The notes: generated by a model from the sequence alone, not told the origin. Shown: positions 9,038 through 18,142, numbered from the stretch's first letter. The stretch: DNA of 64,000 nt from an uncultured Eubacterium sp. (GCA_900544285.1 UQUT01000008.1:20176-84175); one strand, 5' to 3'. Program-made: numbers and translations.

Positions 9038-9931
9038 TCATGAATAGTGGACGTGCTTCCTGCTGACCATAAGGTTTATGCAGGTGACCGTCAATACTAT
9101 GGAAAAGAGGATTATTGCCGCGGCGGATGCAAACGAGGGATACCCACCGCCTTCGCCGTAAAGCATGTCGTAAATATAGCCGACAATTGTGTTCATTCCG
9201 GCGGCATTGAGGTTCGTTCCGAACAGGGCGACAGAGTCGCTGTACGCCTTGAAGGCGCCGATAAATCCCGTTATAACAAGATAGAAAAGCGAAGGAGATA
9301 TCATCGGCAGGGTTATTTTTGAAAACATCCTCCATCGCGAAGCACCGTCGATTTTTGCGGCGTTATAATACGTATCGCTGACAGACGCAATCGAGCTTGT
9401 TAGAATGAGTATCTTGAACGGCATGACTATCCATATCGTATAAAGGCAAAGCACAAACATTTTCGCCCAATACGGTCCGTCGATAAAGTCAACAGACTGC
9501 CCACCGAAGGCATTTATAAGAACGTTTACAAGCCCGTCCGAATAGGCTGTTTTTCTGAAAAGTATCATGAACACGAGCCCGACGGCAAGCGTGTTTGTGA
9601 CGTAAGGAAGGAAATATACCGTCTGGAAAAAGCTCCTCAGCTTCTTTATCGAGCTGAGCGCGATGGAAATAAGGAGCGCAATGCCGGTCGAGAGTGGGAC
9701 GGTTATAATCACAAGGATAAACGTGTTTTTAAGCGCGGCAAGGAAATACGGGTCGCGCAGGACATAGGCATAGTTATAGAAGCCCGTGCCGAAAAACGAC
9801 TGCGCCGCAAAATTGTATCCTTCTTCAAATGAGTAAACAAAAACGTCTACAAGCGGGTACACCATGAACACGCCGAGAAACAGTGCCGCGGGTAAAAGAT
9901 AAAGCCAGCCTTTAAGATTGTTCTTCTCCAT
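9038..9931 (-). CDS. Sugar ABC transporter permease (MalF-like)
   Basis: This 297-residue permease is the first gene of the three-gene importer operon. Its N-terminal helix (GWLYLLPAALFLGVFMVYPL) is typical of MalF/UgpA-type subunits. The EAA loop reads YYNAAKIDGASR followed by ITLPMISP. It should form the heterodimeric channel with the next gene product. The ribosome site ahead of the ATG at 9931 is weak (GGAAG at 12 bases). Confidence 0.92.
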   Translation of the reverse strand: MEKNNLKGWLYLLPAALFLGVFMVYPLVDVFVYSFEEGYNFAAQSFFGTGFYNYAYVLRDPYFLAALKNTFILVIITVPLSTGIALLISIALSSIKKLRSFFQTVYFLPYVTNTLAVGLVFMILFRKTAYSDGLVNVLINAFGGQSVDFIDGPYWAKMFVLCLYTIWIVMPFKILILTSSIASVSDTYYNAAKIDGASRWRMFSKITLPMISPSLFYLVITGFIGAFKAYSDSVALFGTNLNAAGMNTIVGYIYDMLYGEGGGYPSFASAAAIILFSIVLTVTCINLMVSRKHVHYS

Positions 9932-10007
9932 TTTTAATCGCTTCCGGAGAGGAAAGCGTCCTTCCTTCGGGCAGCATATAAATGCAAAACCTTCTCCTTA
10001 TATAATT

Positions 10008-10035
10008 ATTATATCATAAGTCCGACAAAAGTAAA
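10008..10035 (-). promoter_or_regulatory. Promoter of the sugar ABC operon
   Basis: On the minus strand TTTACT, 16 bases, TATAAT; the leader to the ATG at 9931 is about 70 bases. No clear CcpA (cre) or LacI operator was seen. Confidence 0.5.
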
Positions 10036-10069
10036 TAGAAAAACTTCACATTCGGCACATAAAACAAAA

Positions 10070-10091
10070 ACAGACCGCTCCTGCGGTCTGT
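10070..10091. terminator. Terminator after the DUF4097 gene
   Basis: ACAGACCGC and its complement (4-base loop) are flanked by A-rich and T-rich tracts on both sides, 15 bases past the stop at 10107. Confidence 0.8.
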
Positions 10092-10106
10092 TTTTTGTTT
10101 TATACG

Positions 10107-11024
10107 TCATTTTTTGTTTATTGTAAGGTCGCCGCTCGTCGTATCTGCGGAGATTTTTATGCTGCCGTCGCCGCAGGTATATATCTTTCCGTTTCTTACG
10201 CAGGCAAAGTCGGTATTCAGATCGCCGCTGACGGATGAGAGCTTTGCCTCAAAGCCGACGTTTACGGGGATGATGAGTTCAATATCTCCGCTGACCGAAG
10301 AAAAGTCGAGCTCGTCGATGACAGCCCCTTCTCTGAAAGAACAATTTATTTTTCCGCTGACCGTCTCCGCGTCTACGCCCGTCAGAGCGGAATCGTCGAT
10401 TTCTATTCTTCCGCTGACGCTGTCAAACTCGGCTTTTACGAACGTCGCTCCCGAAACGGTTATTCTTCCGCTCGTCGTATCGACTCCGACAGAGTCGCCC
10501 GAAAGATTTCTGATATCCGTGCTTCCGCTGACCGTATCGATATCGACTGTTTTAACTTCCGTCTTCATATCAATTGAAACATCCGCGGAAACGGTATCGG
10601 CTGCAATCCCCGAGAGGACCATGGTTTCGGGGATTTTCACCGTAAGCGATTTGCTTGCGGCCTTCATTCCGAGATTTCCGGACGCCGCAAATTTTATCAT
10701 CAGCGCGCCGTCAATCACCGCCGTATGGACTTTTTTATCATCGGCAAAATCGCCGATCTCGGAAACGGAAACCGTTTCCCCGTCCCATAAAACCATGCTG
10801 ACATCGCCCAAAACCCAGTCGACGTCTATTCTGTTTATTCCTTCCGTTGCGATTTCCGCATTTCCCGCGGTATACATTTCCGCATTTTTGTATTTGTAAT
10901 TTGTCATGACCGGCAAATCCAGCTTTCCTATTATTTTTCCCGGCGCAAGAAACAGCGCAAGCATGAGCGCCAGAACCATTGCCGTTATCACAGACCAAAG
11001 TATAATTTTCGCAGTTCTTCCCAT
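10107..11024 (-). CDS. DUF4097-type beta-helical envelope protein
   Basis: The 305-residue protein has one N-terminal membrane helix (KIILWSVITAMVLALMLALF). A C-terminal domain follows, built of repeating strands with SVSGDI, TTSGRI and TVSGKI turns, the signature of the DUF4097/DUF4098 right-handed beta-helix-like family. Such proteins usually accompany PadR regulators and HAAS-domain membrane proteins, as here, and are thought to act at the cell envelope. The ATG at 11024 follows GAGGAG and is one base from the stop of the upstream HAAS gene, so translation is probably coupled. Last gene of the operon. Confidence 0.85.
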   Translation of the reverse strand: MGRTAKIILWSVITAMVLALMLALFLAPGKIIGKLDLPVMTNYKYKNAEMYTAGNAEIATEGINRIDVDWVLGDVSMVLWDGETVSVSEIGDFADDKKVHTAVIDGALMIKFAASGNLGMKAASKSLTVKIPETMVLSGIAADTVSADVSIDMKTEVKTVDIDTVSGSTDIRNLSGDSVGVDTTSGRITVSGATFVKAEFDSVSGRIEIDDSALTGVDAETVSGKINCSFREGAVIDELDFSSVSGDIELIIPVNVGFEAKLSSVSGDLNTDFACVRNGKIYTCGDGSIKISADTTSGDLTINKK

Positions 11025-11025
11025 A

Positions 11026-11682
11026 TTATTTCTCCTCGTCATCATCGTCGCCGTCGTCGCCGTCGTCATATTCCTTCTTGTTTGCTATCACGCGGACAAG
11101 ATTTGCAAGCGGAACGCCGAGAACAAACAGTATCCAGGAAACATCCCAGCGCATAGTCGCAAAGCTGACTATAAAATATGCGGCTGTTATTCCAGTCCAT
11201 ACGGCGCCGCCGATCGCCGAGTTTTTCTTTCCGTCATTACTTTTGATAACTATCGCCGCATAGAGGCAGTCGACCGCGGAAGCAGCTATGAAAATTATCC
11301 ATGAATACGCCCACGCACCGTCGACAAGAAAGCTGTAAAGAAGGTAAGCGCATACAACAATTGGCCAGAGGAACGACGAAAACGCTTTGCATTTTTTCTT
11401 CTCGCGCTTATATTGCTTTTCATACATTCTTTCAAACTGCTTTTCGTAAGCATAAGAATATTTGACCTTTTCTCCCTTGAGATCCGAAACTATGCCGGAG
11501 AGGTCGCCGCCGCTCGATATCGCCATGGCATACGCCTCTTCATAGGTCTTTCCGCTGTTTTTAAGGTCATGATATTTATCGAGAAGGTTCGATAATATCT
11601 CGCTTTTTATGTTCTCCGCCCGCTCGCTCTTCGGCACGTCGCGGAAAACGCTTTCAATGTAATCTCTGATTCTGTTCTCCAT
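11026..11682 (-). CDS. HAAS (DUF1700/permease prefix) domain membrane protein
   Basis: The 218-residue protein opens with a helical HAAS domain (residues 1-70: RIRDYIESVFRDVP, SEILSNLLDKYHDL). A basic linker and about four hydrophobic helices (110-205) follow, ending in an acidic tail of Asp, Gly and Glu. The HAAS domain is known to be paired with PadR regulators and may act as a co-sensor. Its ATG directly follows the stop codon of padR. A paralogous pair occurs at 45377-46402. Confidence 0.8.
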   Translation of the reverse strand: MENRIRDYIESVFRDVPKSERAENIKSEILSNLLDKYHDLKNSGKTYEEAYAMAISSGGDLSGIVSDLKGEKVKYSYAYEKQFERMYEKQYKREKKKCKAFSSFLWPIVVCAYLLYSFLVDGAWAYSWIIFIAASAVDCLYAAIVIKSNDGKKNSAIGGAVWTGITAAYFIVSFATMRWDVSWILFVLGVPLANLVRVIANKKEYDDGDDGDDDDEEK

Positions 11683-12015
11683 TTAACTGTTTCCTTTCGT
11701 GAGTTTATCTATGATTGCTTTCGAGTCTTCCCAGTCGCGGCGGAGCTGAGCGAGGACAGCCTTCCCCTGCTCCGTTATTTTATAATACCTTCGCCTTGCG
11801 CCGGCATTCTCTTCTCCCCAATACGAGATTATGCACCCCGATTCTTCAAGCCGCTTGAAAGCGGTATACAAGGTTGCCTCCTTCATTTCATATGCCCCGC
11901 CCGCAATGGCGCTGACGGTCTTGTTTATCTTATAGCCGTAGCTGTCGCCGCTTTCAAGGCATGAAAGGATTATCGTATCGGTGTTACCTCTTATGAGGTC
12001 GGACGTTATTGACAT
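11683..12015 (-). CDS. PadR family transcriptional regulator (cassette 1)
   Basis: The 110-residue protein is a PadR winged-helix repressor. It carries SDLIRGNTDTIILSCL at the N-terminus, a recognition helix around KEATLYTAFKRLEESG, a wing with GARRRYYKITEQGK, and a short C-terminal dimerisation helix. The ATG at 12015 follows a perfect AGGAGG. It is the first gene of an operon with the HAAS and DUF4097 genes and probably represses it in response to envelope or drug stress. The inducer is unknown. Confidence 0.92.
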   Translation of the reverse strand: MSITSDLIRGNTDTIILSCLESGDSYGYKINKTVSAIAGGAYEMKEATLYTAFKRLEESGCIISYWGEENAGARRRYYKITEQGKAVLAQLRRDWEDSKAIIDKLTKGNS

Positions 12016-12036
12016 CTCACCACCTCCTGTGACTGC

Positions 12037-12065
12037 ATTATATATCAAGATACCTCGCCTGTCAA
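12037..12065 (-). promoter_or_regulatory. Consensus promoter of the PadR-HAAS-DUF4097 operon
   Basis: On the minus strand TTGACA, 17 bases, TATAAT: both hexamers match consensus, about 20 bases ahead of the padR ATG. ATAC and GTAT flank the -35 box, but no convincing dyad was found. Confidence 0.85.
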
Positions 12066-12224
12066 TGTATTTCCGCAAAAAAGTTATAATTTTTTTCAAT
12101 GTACTTTCTCGGGCTGATGCTTTCATCGCGCCGAAAAGCCTTGTGCCGCCTGCATTTTTGGAAAAACGCGCGACAAATCTGCCGAACCATTCCTTCCGTC
12201 CGTCCTTACTTTCTGCCGTTCCGA

Positions 12225-12257
12225 CAAAAAAGTCCTCCCTTTCGGAAGGACTTTTTT
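12225..12257. terminator. Terminator after the C_GCAxxG redox gene
   Basis: AAAAAAGTCCT pairs with AGGACTTTTTT around a CCCTTTCGGA loop region, immediately past the stop at 12260. Confidence 0.8.
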
Positions 12258-12259
12258 AT

Positions 12260-12718
12260 TCACTTTTCCGTTTTTTCTTCAATGATTGCGTCGATTATTT
12301 CCGCCGCGCGCTTTATCAGTCCGAGGCACGGGCGGCTCTTATAAAATTCCGGAGTCCGCTCGGAAGGCTCGCCGCCGATTTCCGCGCCCTCGCCGAGAAG
12401 CTCGCGACAGATATATGTGCCGTCCTTCTCGGAAAACCGGCGCATAAATTCGCGGACGAGCGCATAATGCTCCGACTTTGCGTCTCTGTCGCCGGCGACG
12501 TCATAACCGTAAAGCGCACCGAGAACAAGGCATCCTCCGCTGACGGCGCCGCAGACTTCTCTGCTTCTGCCGTAGCCCCCGCCGAACGGAGCGGAAAGGC
12601 GGAGAACCTGCTTTTCGTCAATTTTCATGACGTCCGAAAATGCGGCGGCAACCGACTGCGAGCAGTTATATCCCATCATAAAAAGCTCCGCGGCTCTCTC
12701 GGTATGTGACTTTTTCAT
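12260..12718 (-). CDS. C_GCAxxG_C_C family redox-type protein
   Basis: The 152-residue protein matches the small family named for its cysteine pattern. Visible are YNCSQSV, APFGGGYGRSREVCGAVSG followed by GCL, and two later cysteines (YICRELLG and RPCLGLI). The family is linked to redox chemistry or metal binding, but no reaction is established. It ends an operon started by rlmI, 12 bases downstream of that gene. Confidence 0.8.
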   Translation of the reverse strand: MKKSHTERAAELFMMGYNCSQSVAAAFSDVMKIDEKQVLRLSAPFGGGYGRSREVCGAVSGGCLVLGALYGYDVAGDRDAKSEHYALVREFMRRFSEKDGTYICRELLGEGAEIGGEPSERTPEFYKSRPCLGLIKRAAEIIDAIIEEKTEK

Positions 12719-12730
12719 GTTTTTCCTCCT

Positions 12731-13954
12731 TTATATGACCTGAAACAGATAAAATTTCAGATAATCCGTTTCTGGAACGGAGAGCAGCGTCGGATGATCG
12801 GGCGACTGACGTCTCGCCTCTATGAGTTTGAGCGAAACGTCCGCGTCCGCCGCCGCGCTTTCAAGCATACGGACAAAAAGCCTGTTGTCCATAAAATGCG
12901 AACAGGAGCAGGTTGCAAGATAGCCTCCGCGGGGGAGGAGCTTCATCGCGCGGTAGTTTATTTCCTTATATCCCCGCTCCGCGCCTGAAATTGTTTTTCT
13001 GCTCTTTGTGAACGCCGGCGGGTCAAGGATTATCATATCGTAATCCGCACGACTTTCGCAGAGCGACGGCAAAAGATCGAAAACGTCCGTGCAGAGGAAA
13101 TCCATCCTGCCGTCAAGACCGTTTCTTGCGGCGTTTGCCTTCGCCATTTCGATCGCCTGCGACGAAACATCGACAGCCGTCACGTGTGCCGCCCCGCCCA
13201 TAGCGGCGTTGAGTGCAAACGAGCCGGTATGAGTAAAGCAGTCGAGAACCTTTTTCCCCTTTGCAATTTTCGAGACTGCAAGACGGTTGTATTTCTGATC
13301 GAGGAAAAAGCCCGTTTTCTGCCCGTTCTCAACGTCAACCTTGTATATTATTCCGTTTTCTTTTATCTCCGTGACGGGCGATGAGACGTGCGGCGCAAAG
13401 TCTCTTTCGTACCATCCTTTGTATTCTGTCAGCCCTTCAAGCTCCCTTATCGCAACGTCATTGCGCTCGAATATTCCGGAGAACTTCATGTTTCTGCGCA
13501 AAAGCTCGCCGATAAGCGCGCGGAAAATCATATCCTTTCTGATCTCAATGCCGTATGAAAGCACCTGAACGGATACGATTCCGTCGTAATAATCGACGGT
13601 CAGCCCCGGAATTCCGTCCGCCTCGCCGAATATGAGCCTGCTCGCGGAAATGTCCTCTCCCATAACGGTCGTCCTGTAATCCAGCGCATACGAAATGCGA
13701 CGGGTGAAAAACGCCTCATCGAGACGGTCGTTTGCATTTCTTGTCAGAAGTCTTATTCTTATCTTGCTCTTCTCGCTGTATATTCCCGTGCCGAGGTACG
13801 AGCCCTTCTGCGATATAACGTCAACGGCGGAGCCGTTTTCAATATTCTCTCCCGCCGTAATTTCCTCTCCGTAGACCCAAGGGTGTCCCGCCTTTATCGA
13901 TATCTCCGCTTTTTTTGTGACTGTAAAGCGCGGATAAATTCTTTCCTGTTTCAT
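12731..13954 (-). CDS. rlmI: RlmI-like 23S rRNA (cytosine) methyltransferase
   Basis: The 407-residue protein has an N-terminal PUA domain (residues 1-75, with GHPWVYGEEI) and an EEHEE-type middle. Its Rossmann methyltransferase domain carries VLDCFTHTGSFALNA, DPPAFTKSR and a catalytic-type TCSCSHFM. The family transfers methyl from S-adenosylmethionine to C5 of a 23S rRNA cytosine. The start at 13954 follows AAGGA with 11-base spacing; longer frames run into the promoter. Divergent from the acyl-CoA ligase gene. Confidence 0.88.
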   Translation of the reverse strand: MKQERIYPRFTVTKKAEISIKAGHPWVYGEEITAGENIENGSAVDVISQKGSYLGTGIYSEKSKIRIRLLTRNANDRLDEAFFTRRISYALDYRTTVMGEDISASRLIFGEADGIPGLTVDYYDGIVSVQVLSYGIEIRKDMIFRALIGELLRRNMKFSGIFERNDVAIRELEGLTEYKGWYERDFAPHVSSPVTEIKENGIIYKVDVENGQKTGFFLDQKYNRLAVSKIAKGKKVLDCFTHTGSFALNAAMGGAAHVTAVDVSSQAIEMAKANAARNGLDGRMDFLCTDVFDLLPSLCESRADYDMIILDPPAFTKSRKTISGAERGYKEINYRAMKLLPRGGYLATCSCSHFMDNRLFVRMLESAAADADVSLKLIEARRQSPDHPTLLSVPETDYLKFYLFQVI

Positions 13955-13988
13955 ATGATTTTTATTCCTTAAACAAAATGATACAAAT

Positions 13989-14017
13989 ATTTTACTATTG
14001 TCCGATTGTTTTTGCAA
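13989..14017 (-). promoter_or_regulatory. Promoter of rlmI
   Basis: On the minus strand TTGCAA, 17 bases, TAAAAT. The heptamer ACTATTG or its complement occurs three times between 13994 and 14059 in this divergent region. Confidence 0.6.
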
Positions 14018-14055
14018 TAGTTATTCGCTATATTGTTTTTTAGTCATTATTACTA

Positions 14056-14084
14056 TTGTAAAAAGAAAATTTTTATGAGATAAT
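14056..14084 (+). promoter_or_regulatory. Promoter of the acyl-CoA ligase operon
   Basis: TTGTAA, 17 bases, GATAAT, about 70 bases ahead of the start at 14157. Confidence 0.6.
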
Positions 14085-14156
14085 GATAATGGTTTTTTAT
14101 GCTGATTTTTATCCGGCTGAAAAACCCGAAGAAAAAATCTTTTTTCGGAGATGGAA

Positions 14157-15854
14157 ATGAATAAAAACAACTTCAACAATTTCGTTTATAACGTACCCGA
14201 AATATCGAGCATCCGCGACCTTTGCGACGGAAGCTGCGAACGCTTCCCGAAAAATACGGCGTTTGCCTTCAGAGACGGCGACGGCGTACGCGAGGTTACC
14301 TACGAAGAGGTTTATGACGACGTGAAAGCGTTTGCCTCGTATCTGCACAGTCTCGGTCTTGAGGGAAAGAAAATCGCAGTGATGGGAAGAAACTGCTATG
14401 AATGGGCGTTGACTTACCTCACCGTATGCGCAGGCGTCGGAGTGATTGTCCCTCTTGACAAGGATCTGAGCGCGGACGATATCAAATATCTGATCGACGA
14501 TTCCGAAACGGCGGCTATCGTCTTTATGGCGGGTAGCGAAGGAAAGCTCGCCGAGATAAATGACGGGGTTATAAAGCTGCCGGCGTCCGGAATGGAAAAA
14601 TACATTGCGGAGGGCGAAAAGCTCCGCTCGGAGGGCGACAGATCGTATGAGAATCACAGGGTTGACCCGTACGCTCTCGGCATACTGCTCTATACCTCAG
14701 GCACGACGGGCGTTTCAAAGGGCGTTATGCTCTCGCAATATAACATCTGCTCAAACATTGTTCACGTTGCGAGAAGAACCGCCGTCTACCCCTATGACAG
14801 AGCGCTTTCCGTTCTTCCTCTGCACCATACATACGAATGTATGGCAGGGTTTCTCTCGTTCTTCTATGCGGGAGCAAGCATAGCATATAACAATTCTCTC
14901 CGCCAGCTTCAGGCTGACTTTGTGCTGTTCAAGCCGACGGTATTCGTCGCCGTGCCGGTGCTTCTTGAAAAGCTGTATTCGATGATCGTCAAAAAGTATG
15001 CAAAGATGAAAGGCGGCAAAGCGGTTCTCGCTGTTCAGAGATCGCTTTCAAAGCTTGTCTCGAAGGGCGAGGCGCAGAGAAAAATATTCGCGACAGTCAA
15101 CGCCTCTCTCGGCGGCAGGCTCAACAGAATTCTCTGCGGAGCGGCGGCGCTTTCGCCCGAGGCTTATCACGGCTATGAGAGCTTCGGATACCGCGTTTAC
15201 GTCGGCTACGGGCTGACCGAAACCTCTCCCGTCTGCATAATGCATCACGACGGATACAGAAGCGCGGACGACATCGGTTATCCTCTTGTCGGGGTAAACG
15301 TAAAGATTGTCGAGCCGAACGCCGAAGGCATAGGCGAGCTTGCCGTAAAGGGACCGAACGTCATGCTCGGTTATTATAAGAACCCGCAGGCAACGGCAGA
15401 GGTAATCCGCGACGGCTGGTTCTATACGGGCGACCTTGCGAAACGCCTCGACAACGGCGCGTATAAAATAATGGGAAGAATAAAAAGCATGATAGTGCTC
15501 GAAAACGGCAAAAAGGTCTTTCCGGAGGAGATAGAGTATTATCTGAACGAAAACAAATTCGTTTCGGAGAGCTTTGTTTTCGGAAAGGAAACAGACGGGG
15601 CAACAGTCGTCACGGCGTCGATAATTCCCGATAAGGAGGAAATTGACGAGGAGCTGAAAAAATCCGGAGAGCTGACGGACGAAGAGCGCGAAAACAGAAT
15701 AAAAGCAATAATAACGTCCGTTGTATCGGAGGTAAACGGCAAATTCGCCGCATACAAAGCGGTGAAGAAAATAATTATCCGCAAGAGCGACTTTATAAAA
15801 ACAACGACGCATAAAATCAAGCGTCTTGAAGAAAAAAACAAGGAAGAGGAGTAA
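14157..15854 (+). CDS. AMP-forming acyl-CoA ligase (long-chain fatty acid-CoA ligase-like)
   Basis: The 565-residue protein is an ANL-superfamily adenylating enzyme. Seen are the P-loop LYTSGTTGVSKGV (near 175), YGLTETSPV (near 340), GWFYTGDLA and the C-terminal lysine region (KTTTHKIKR). It should activate a carboxylic acid with ATP and CoA; a fatty acid is most likely by similarity to FadD. The ATG at 14157 is chosen because GGAG ends 6 bases before it, whereas the in-frame ATG at 14151 touches that site. First gene of a four-gene operon. Confidence 0.9.
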   Translation: MNKNNFNNFVYNVPEISSIRDLCDGSCERFPKNTAFAFRDGDGVREVTYEEVYDDVKAFASYLHSLGLEGKKIAVMGRNCYEWALTYLTVCAGVGVIVPLDKDLSADDIKYLIDDSETAAIVFMAGSEGKLAEINDGVIKLPASGMEKYIAEGEKLRSEGDRSYENHRVDPYALGILLYTSGTTGVSKGVMLSQYNICSNIVHVARRTAVYPYDRALSVLPLHHTYECMAGFLSFFYAGASIAYNNSLRQLQADFVLFKPTVFVAVPVLLEKLYSMIVKKYAKMKGGKAVLAVQRSLSKLVSKGEAQRKIFATVNASLGGRLNRILCGAAALSPEAYHGYESFGYRVYVGYGLTETSPVCIMHHDGYRSADDIGYPLVGVNVKIVEPNAEGIGELAVKGPNVMLGYYKNPQATAEVIRDGWFYTGDLAKRLDNGAYKIMGRIKSMIVLENGKKVFPEEIEYYLNENKFVSESFVFGKETDGATVVTASIIPDKEEIDEELKKSGELTDEERENRIKAIITSVVSEVNGKFAAYKAVKKIIIRKSDFIKTTTHKIKRLEEKNKEEE

Positions 15855-15861
15855 TCGGAGA

Positions 15862-16026
15862 ATGAAAAAACAGCTGACATCAAAGAAAAAATGTACCCTT
15901 TGGATAACTGCCCTGCTGGGACTTGCGGCGGTTATATGCGGAATCGTCACGATCGTCAACTATTTCACAAAAACCCTGTTTGACCTCATCTCAAACGGAG
16001 ACCTTGAAATCGACGACGAGGACTGA
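15862..16026 (+). CDS. 54-residue single-pass membrane protein
   Basis: A short gene sits 7 bases after the ligase stop, preceded by GGAG (15857-15860). A lysine-rich start (MKKQLTSKKK) precedes one hydrophobic helix (LWITALLGLAAVICGIVTIV), and the tail is acidic (EIDDED). It looks like a small membrane adaptor. I know no function for it. The position between the ligase and a flavoprotein suggests co-expression only. Confidence 0.65.
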   Translation: MKKQLTSKKKCTLWITALLGLAAVICGIVTIVNYFTKTLFDLISNGDLEIDDED

Positions 16027-16070
16027 CATACCAAAACAAAAATATCATCTTTTAAGGAGCAATTTTCTCA

Positions 16071-17459
16071 ATGGAAAAATTCGATGTTTGTATAATCGGC
16101 GCCGGCATAGGCGGGCTTATGGCGGCTTATAAGCTCAAAGCTCACAACCCCGGGGCGAGCGTTATCATAGTTGAAAAGGGACAGACGCTTGAAAGAAGAA
16201 AATGCCCCGCTTCGGCAGAGCGCGGCTGCGTACACTGCGGCATCTGCGCAATAACCAACGGCTACGGCGGCGCAGGCGCAAGAAGCGACGGCAAGCTCAA
16301 CGTCGGCACGGCGTACGGCGGTATTCTCGGAGACGAGCTGGGAGAAGCGAGGGCGATGAAATATATCCGCGAGGTCGACAGCACCCTTGAGAGCTTTGCC
16401 GATATCATCGACGGCGTTCGCGACTACCCCGAAATGTTCCTTTCAAACGAGGATCTGAAACTCAAATGTCTGCAAAACAATCTCCGCCTTCTCGATATGG
16501 ACGTCCGTCACCTCGGCACGGACAGAAACTTCAACATCCTCAAAAACATAATAAAGCACCTCGATGAAGTCGGCGTTGATATGCGTTCCGGAACCGAAAT
16601 CGATAACGTCGAGCACGAGGACGGCAAATGGCACGTCACAGGCAAGAATACTGATATCGAAGCTGAAAAAATCATAATCGCCGTCGGACGTGTCGGGGCG
16701 GGATTCGTATCGAAATTCTGCAATAAATTTGATATAAAAATGAAGACAAACGCCGTCGACATAGGCGTGCGCGTCGAAATGAAGGACGCCATCTGGCGTG
16801 AATTTTCAAGTCGCATTTATGAGCCGAAAATTCTTTGCCGCACAAAAACCTTTGAGGACAAAACAAGAATGTTCTGTTTCAATCAGGGCGGTATCGTCAG
16901 CGCGGAAAACAACAACGGCATAATCACCGCAAACGGTCACAGCTTCTCCGATAAGAGCAAAAAAACGGACAACTGCAACTTCGCAATCCTTTCAAGCATA
17001 AACTTCACGGAGCCCTTCAACAAGCCAACGGAATTCGTTGAGTCGATTTCCCGCCTTGCAAACAGCATCGGCAACGGAAACGTTCTTGTTCAACGTTTCG
17101 GAGACCTTGTCCGCGGAAGAAGAACAAACGATCATCGCCTCGGTCACAGCACCGTCATCCCGACCTTGAAAGCAACCCCCGGCGACATTTCCCTCGTAAT
17201 GCCCCACAGAATTCTCACAAACATAATCGACACAATCTATGCCCTCGACAAGGTCGCGCCCGGTACGGCAAACGACGATACCCTTCTCTACGGTTGCGAG
17301 GCGAAATATTATTCAATCCGTCCCGTTCACCAGCCGAATTTTGAGGTTATGGACGGCGCATACATCATCGGCGACTGCAGCGGTATCACCCGCGGACTTT
17401 CCCAGGCAGGCGCGATGGGTCTCTTCGTCGCGGACGACATAGCGGGTAAAAACGCATGA
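16071..17459 (+). CDS. COG2509-type FAD-dependent oxidoreductase
   Basis: The 462-residue flavoprotein begins with a dinucleotide-binding motif (IIGAGIGGLMAAY). A cysteine cluster follows (C45, C53, C56, C59 within CPASAERGCVHCGIC), then GGAGARSDGKLN. A second FAD contact is at the C-terminus (YIIGDCSGITRGLSQAG). Members of this family are annotated as uncharacterised FAD-dependent dehydrogenases; the four cysteines could hold a metal or be redox active. AAGGAG lies 11 bases upstream of the start. It overlaps the next gene by 4 bases. Confidence 0.88.
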   Translation: MEKFDVCIIGAGIGGLMAAYKLKAHNPGASVIIVEKGQTLERRKCPASAERGCVHCGICAITNGYGGAGARSDGKLNVGTAYGGILGDELGEARAMKYIREVDSTLESFADIIDGVRDYPEMFLSNEDLKLKCLQNNLRLLDMDVRHLGTDRNFNILKNIIKHLDEVGVDMRSGTEIDNVEHEDGKWHVTGKNTDIEAEKIIIAVGRVGAGFVSKFCNKFDIKMKTNAVDIGVRVEMKDAIWREFSSRIYEPKILCRTKTFEDKTRMFCFNQGGIVSAENNNGIITANGHSFSDKSKKTDNCNFAILSSINFTEPFNKPTEFVESISRLANSIGNGNVLVQRFGDLVRGRRTNDHRLGHSTVIPTLKATPGDISLVMPHRILTNIIDTIYALDKVAPGTANDDTLLYGCEAKYYSIRPVHQPNFEVMDGAYIIGDCSGITRGLSQAGAMGLFVADDIAGKNA

Positions 17460-18142
17460 TAAAAAACGTCCTCTTCGACCTTGACGACACTATCCTTGAT
17501 TTCGGAAAAGCCGAAAGAGATGCTCTGTCGCTGGCGTTTACCGAAAAAGGCATTGAGCCGACAGACGAGCTTCTTTCGCGTTACAGCGTGATAAACGAGG
17601 AACACTGGAAACGTCTCGAAAGAGAGGAAATCTCTCGGGATGAGGTCAAATACGGCAGGTTCCGCCAGCTCTTTGACGAATACGGAATAACCGCCTCGCC
17701 CGTAGAGACCGCCGACCTGTACGAGGATTTTTTAAGCCACGGACATTACTTTATCGACGGCGCGGAAGCGCTTCTCTCCTCCCTCTCCGAAAAATATCGG
17801 CTGTATCTCGTTTCAAACGGAACGTACAGCGTTCAGGAGGGCAGGCTCGCAAGCTCGGGAATCGAAAAGTTTTTCAAAGGGATATTCATCTCCGAAAAGG
17901 TCGGATGTGAAAAGCCCAAGAAGGAATTTTTCGACGTTTGTTTCTCCCATATACCGAATTTTTCAAAGGAGGAGACCGTCATCATAGGCGACAGCCTCAC
18001 ATCGGATATGCGCGGTGGTAAAAACGCCGGGATAAAGACCGTATGGTTCAACCGCAAGGGCAAAACGAACGGTACCGATATGACCTTTGATTCAACCGCG
18101 ACTTCGCTTTTTGAAATCGAAGATATAATAAAAAATCTGTAA
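17456..18142 (+). CDS. YjjG-like HAD hydrolase (pyrimidine nucleotidase type)
   Basis: The 228-residue HAD enzyme has the nucleophile motif FDLDDTILDF (Asp8 and Asp10), motif II LVSNGT, and motif IV IIGDSLTSDMRGGKNAG. Length and cap match the YjjG family of non-canonical pyrimidine nucleoside monophosphatases that clean nucleotide pools. The start overlaps the flavoprotein stop (ATGA). Last gene of the operon. Confidence 0.85.
   Translation: MIKNVLFDLDDTILDFGKAERDALSLAFTEKGIEPTDELLSRYSVINEEHWKRLEREEISRDEVKYGRFRQLFDEYGITASPVETADLYEDFLSHGHYFIDGAEALLSSLSEKYRLYLVSNGTYSVQEGRLASSGIEKFFKGIFISEKVGCEKPKKEFFDVCFSHIPNFSKEETVIIGDSLTSDMRGGKNAGIKTVWFNRKGKTNGTDMTFDSTATSLFEIEDIIKNL

Noticed and set aside
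9027..9335. 103-codon N-terminal extension of the second sugar permease
   Set aside because: The extension overlaps the first permease gene in another frame; a strong ribosome site marks the ATG at 9026.
15048..15959. 303-codon minus-strand open frame opposite the acyl-CoA ligase gene
   Set aside because: Composition typical of an antisense shadow, and the ligase motifs on the other strand are intact.
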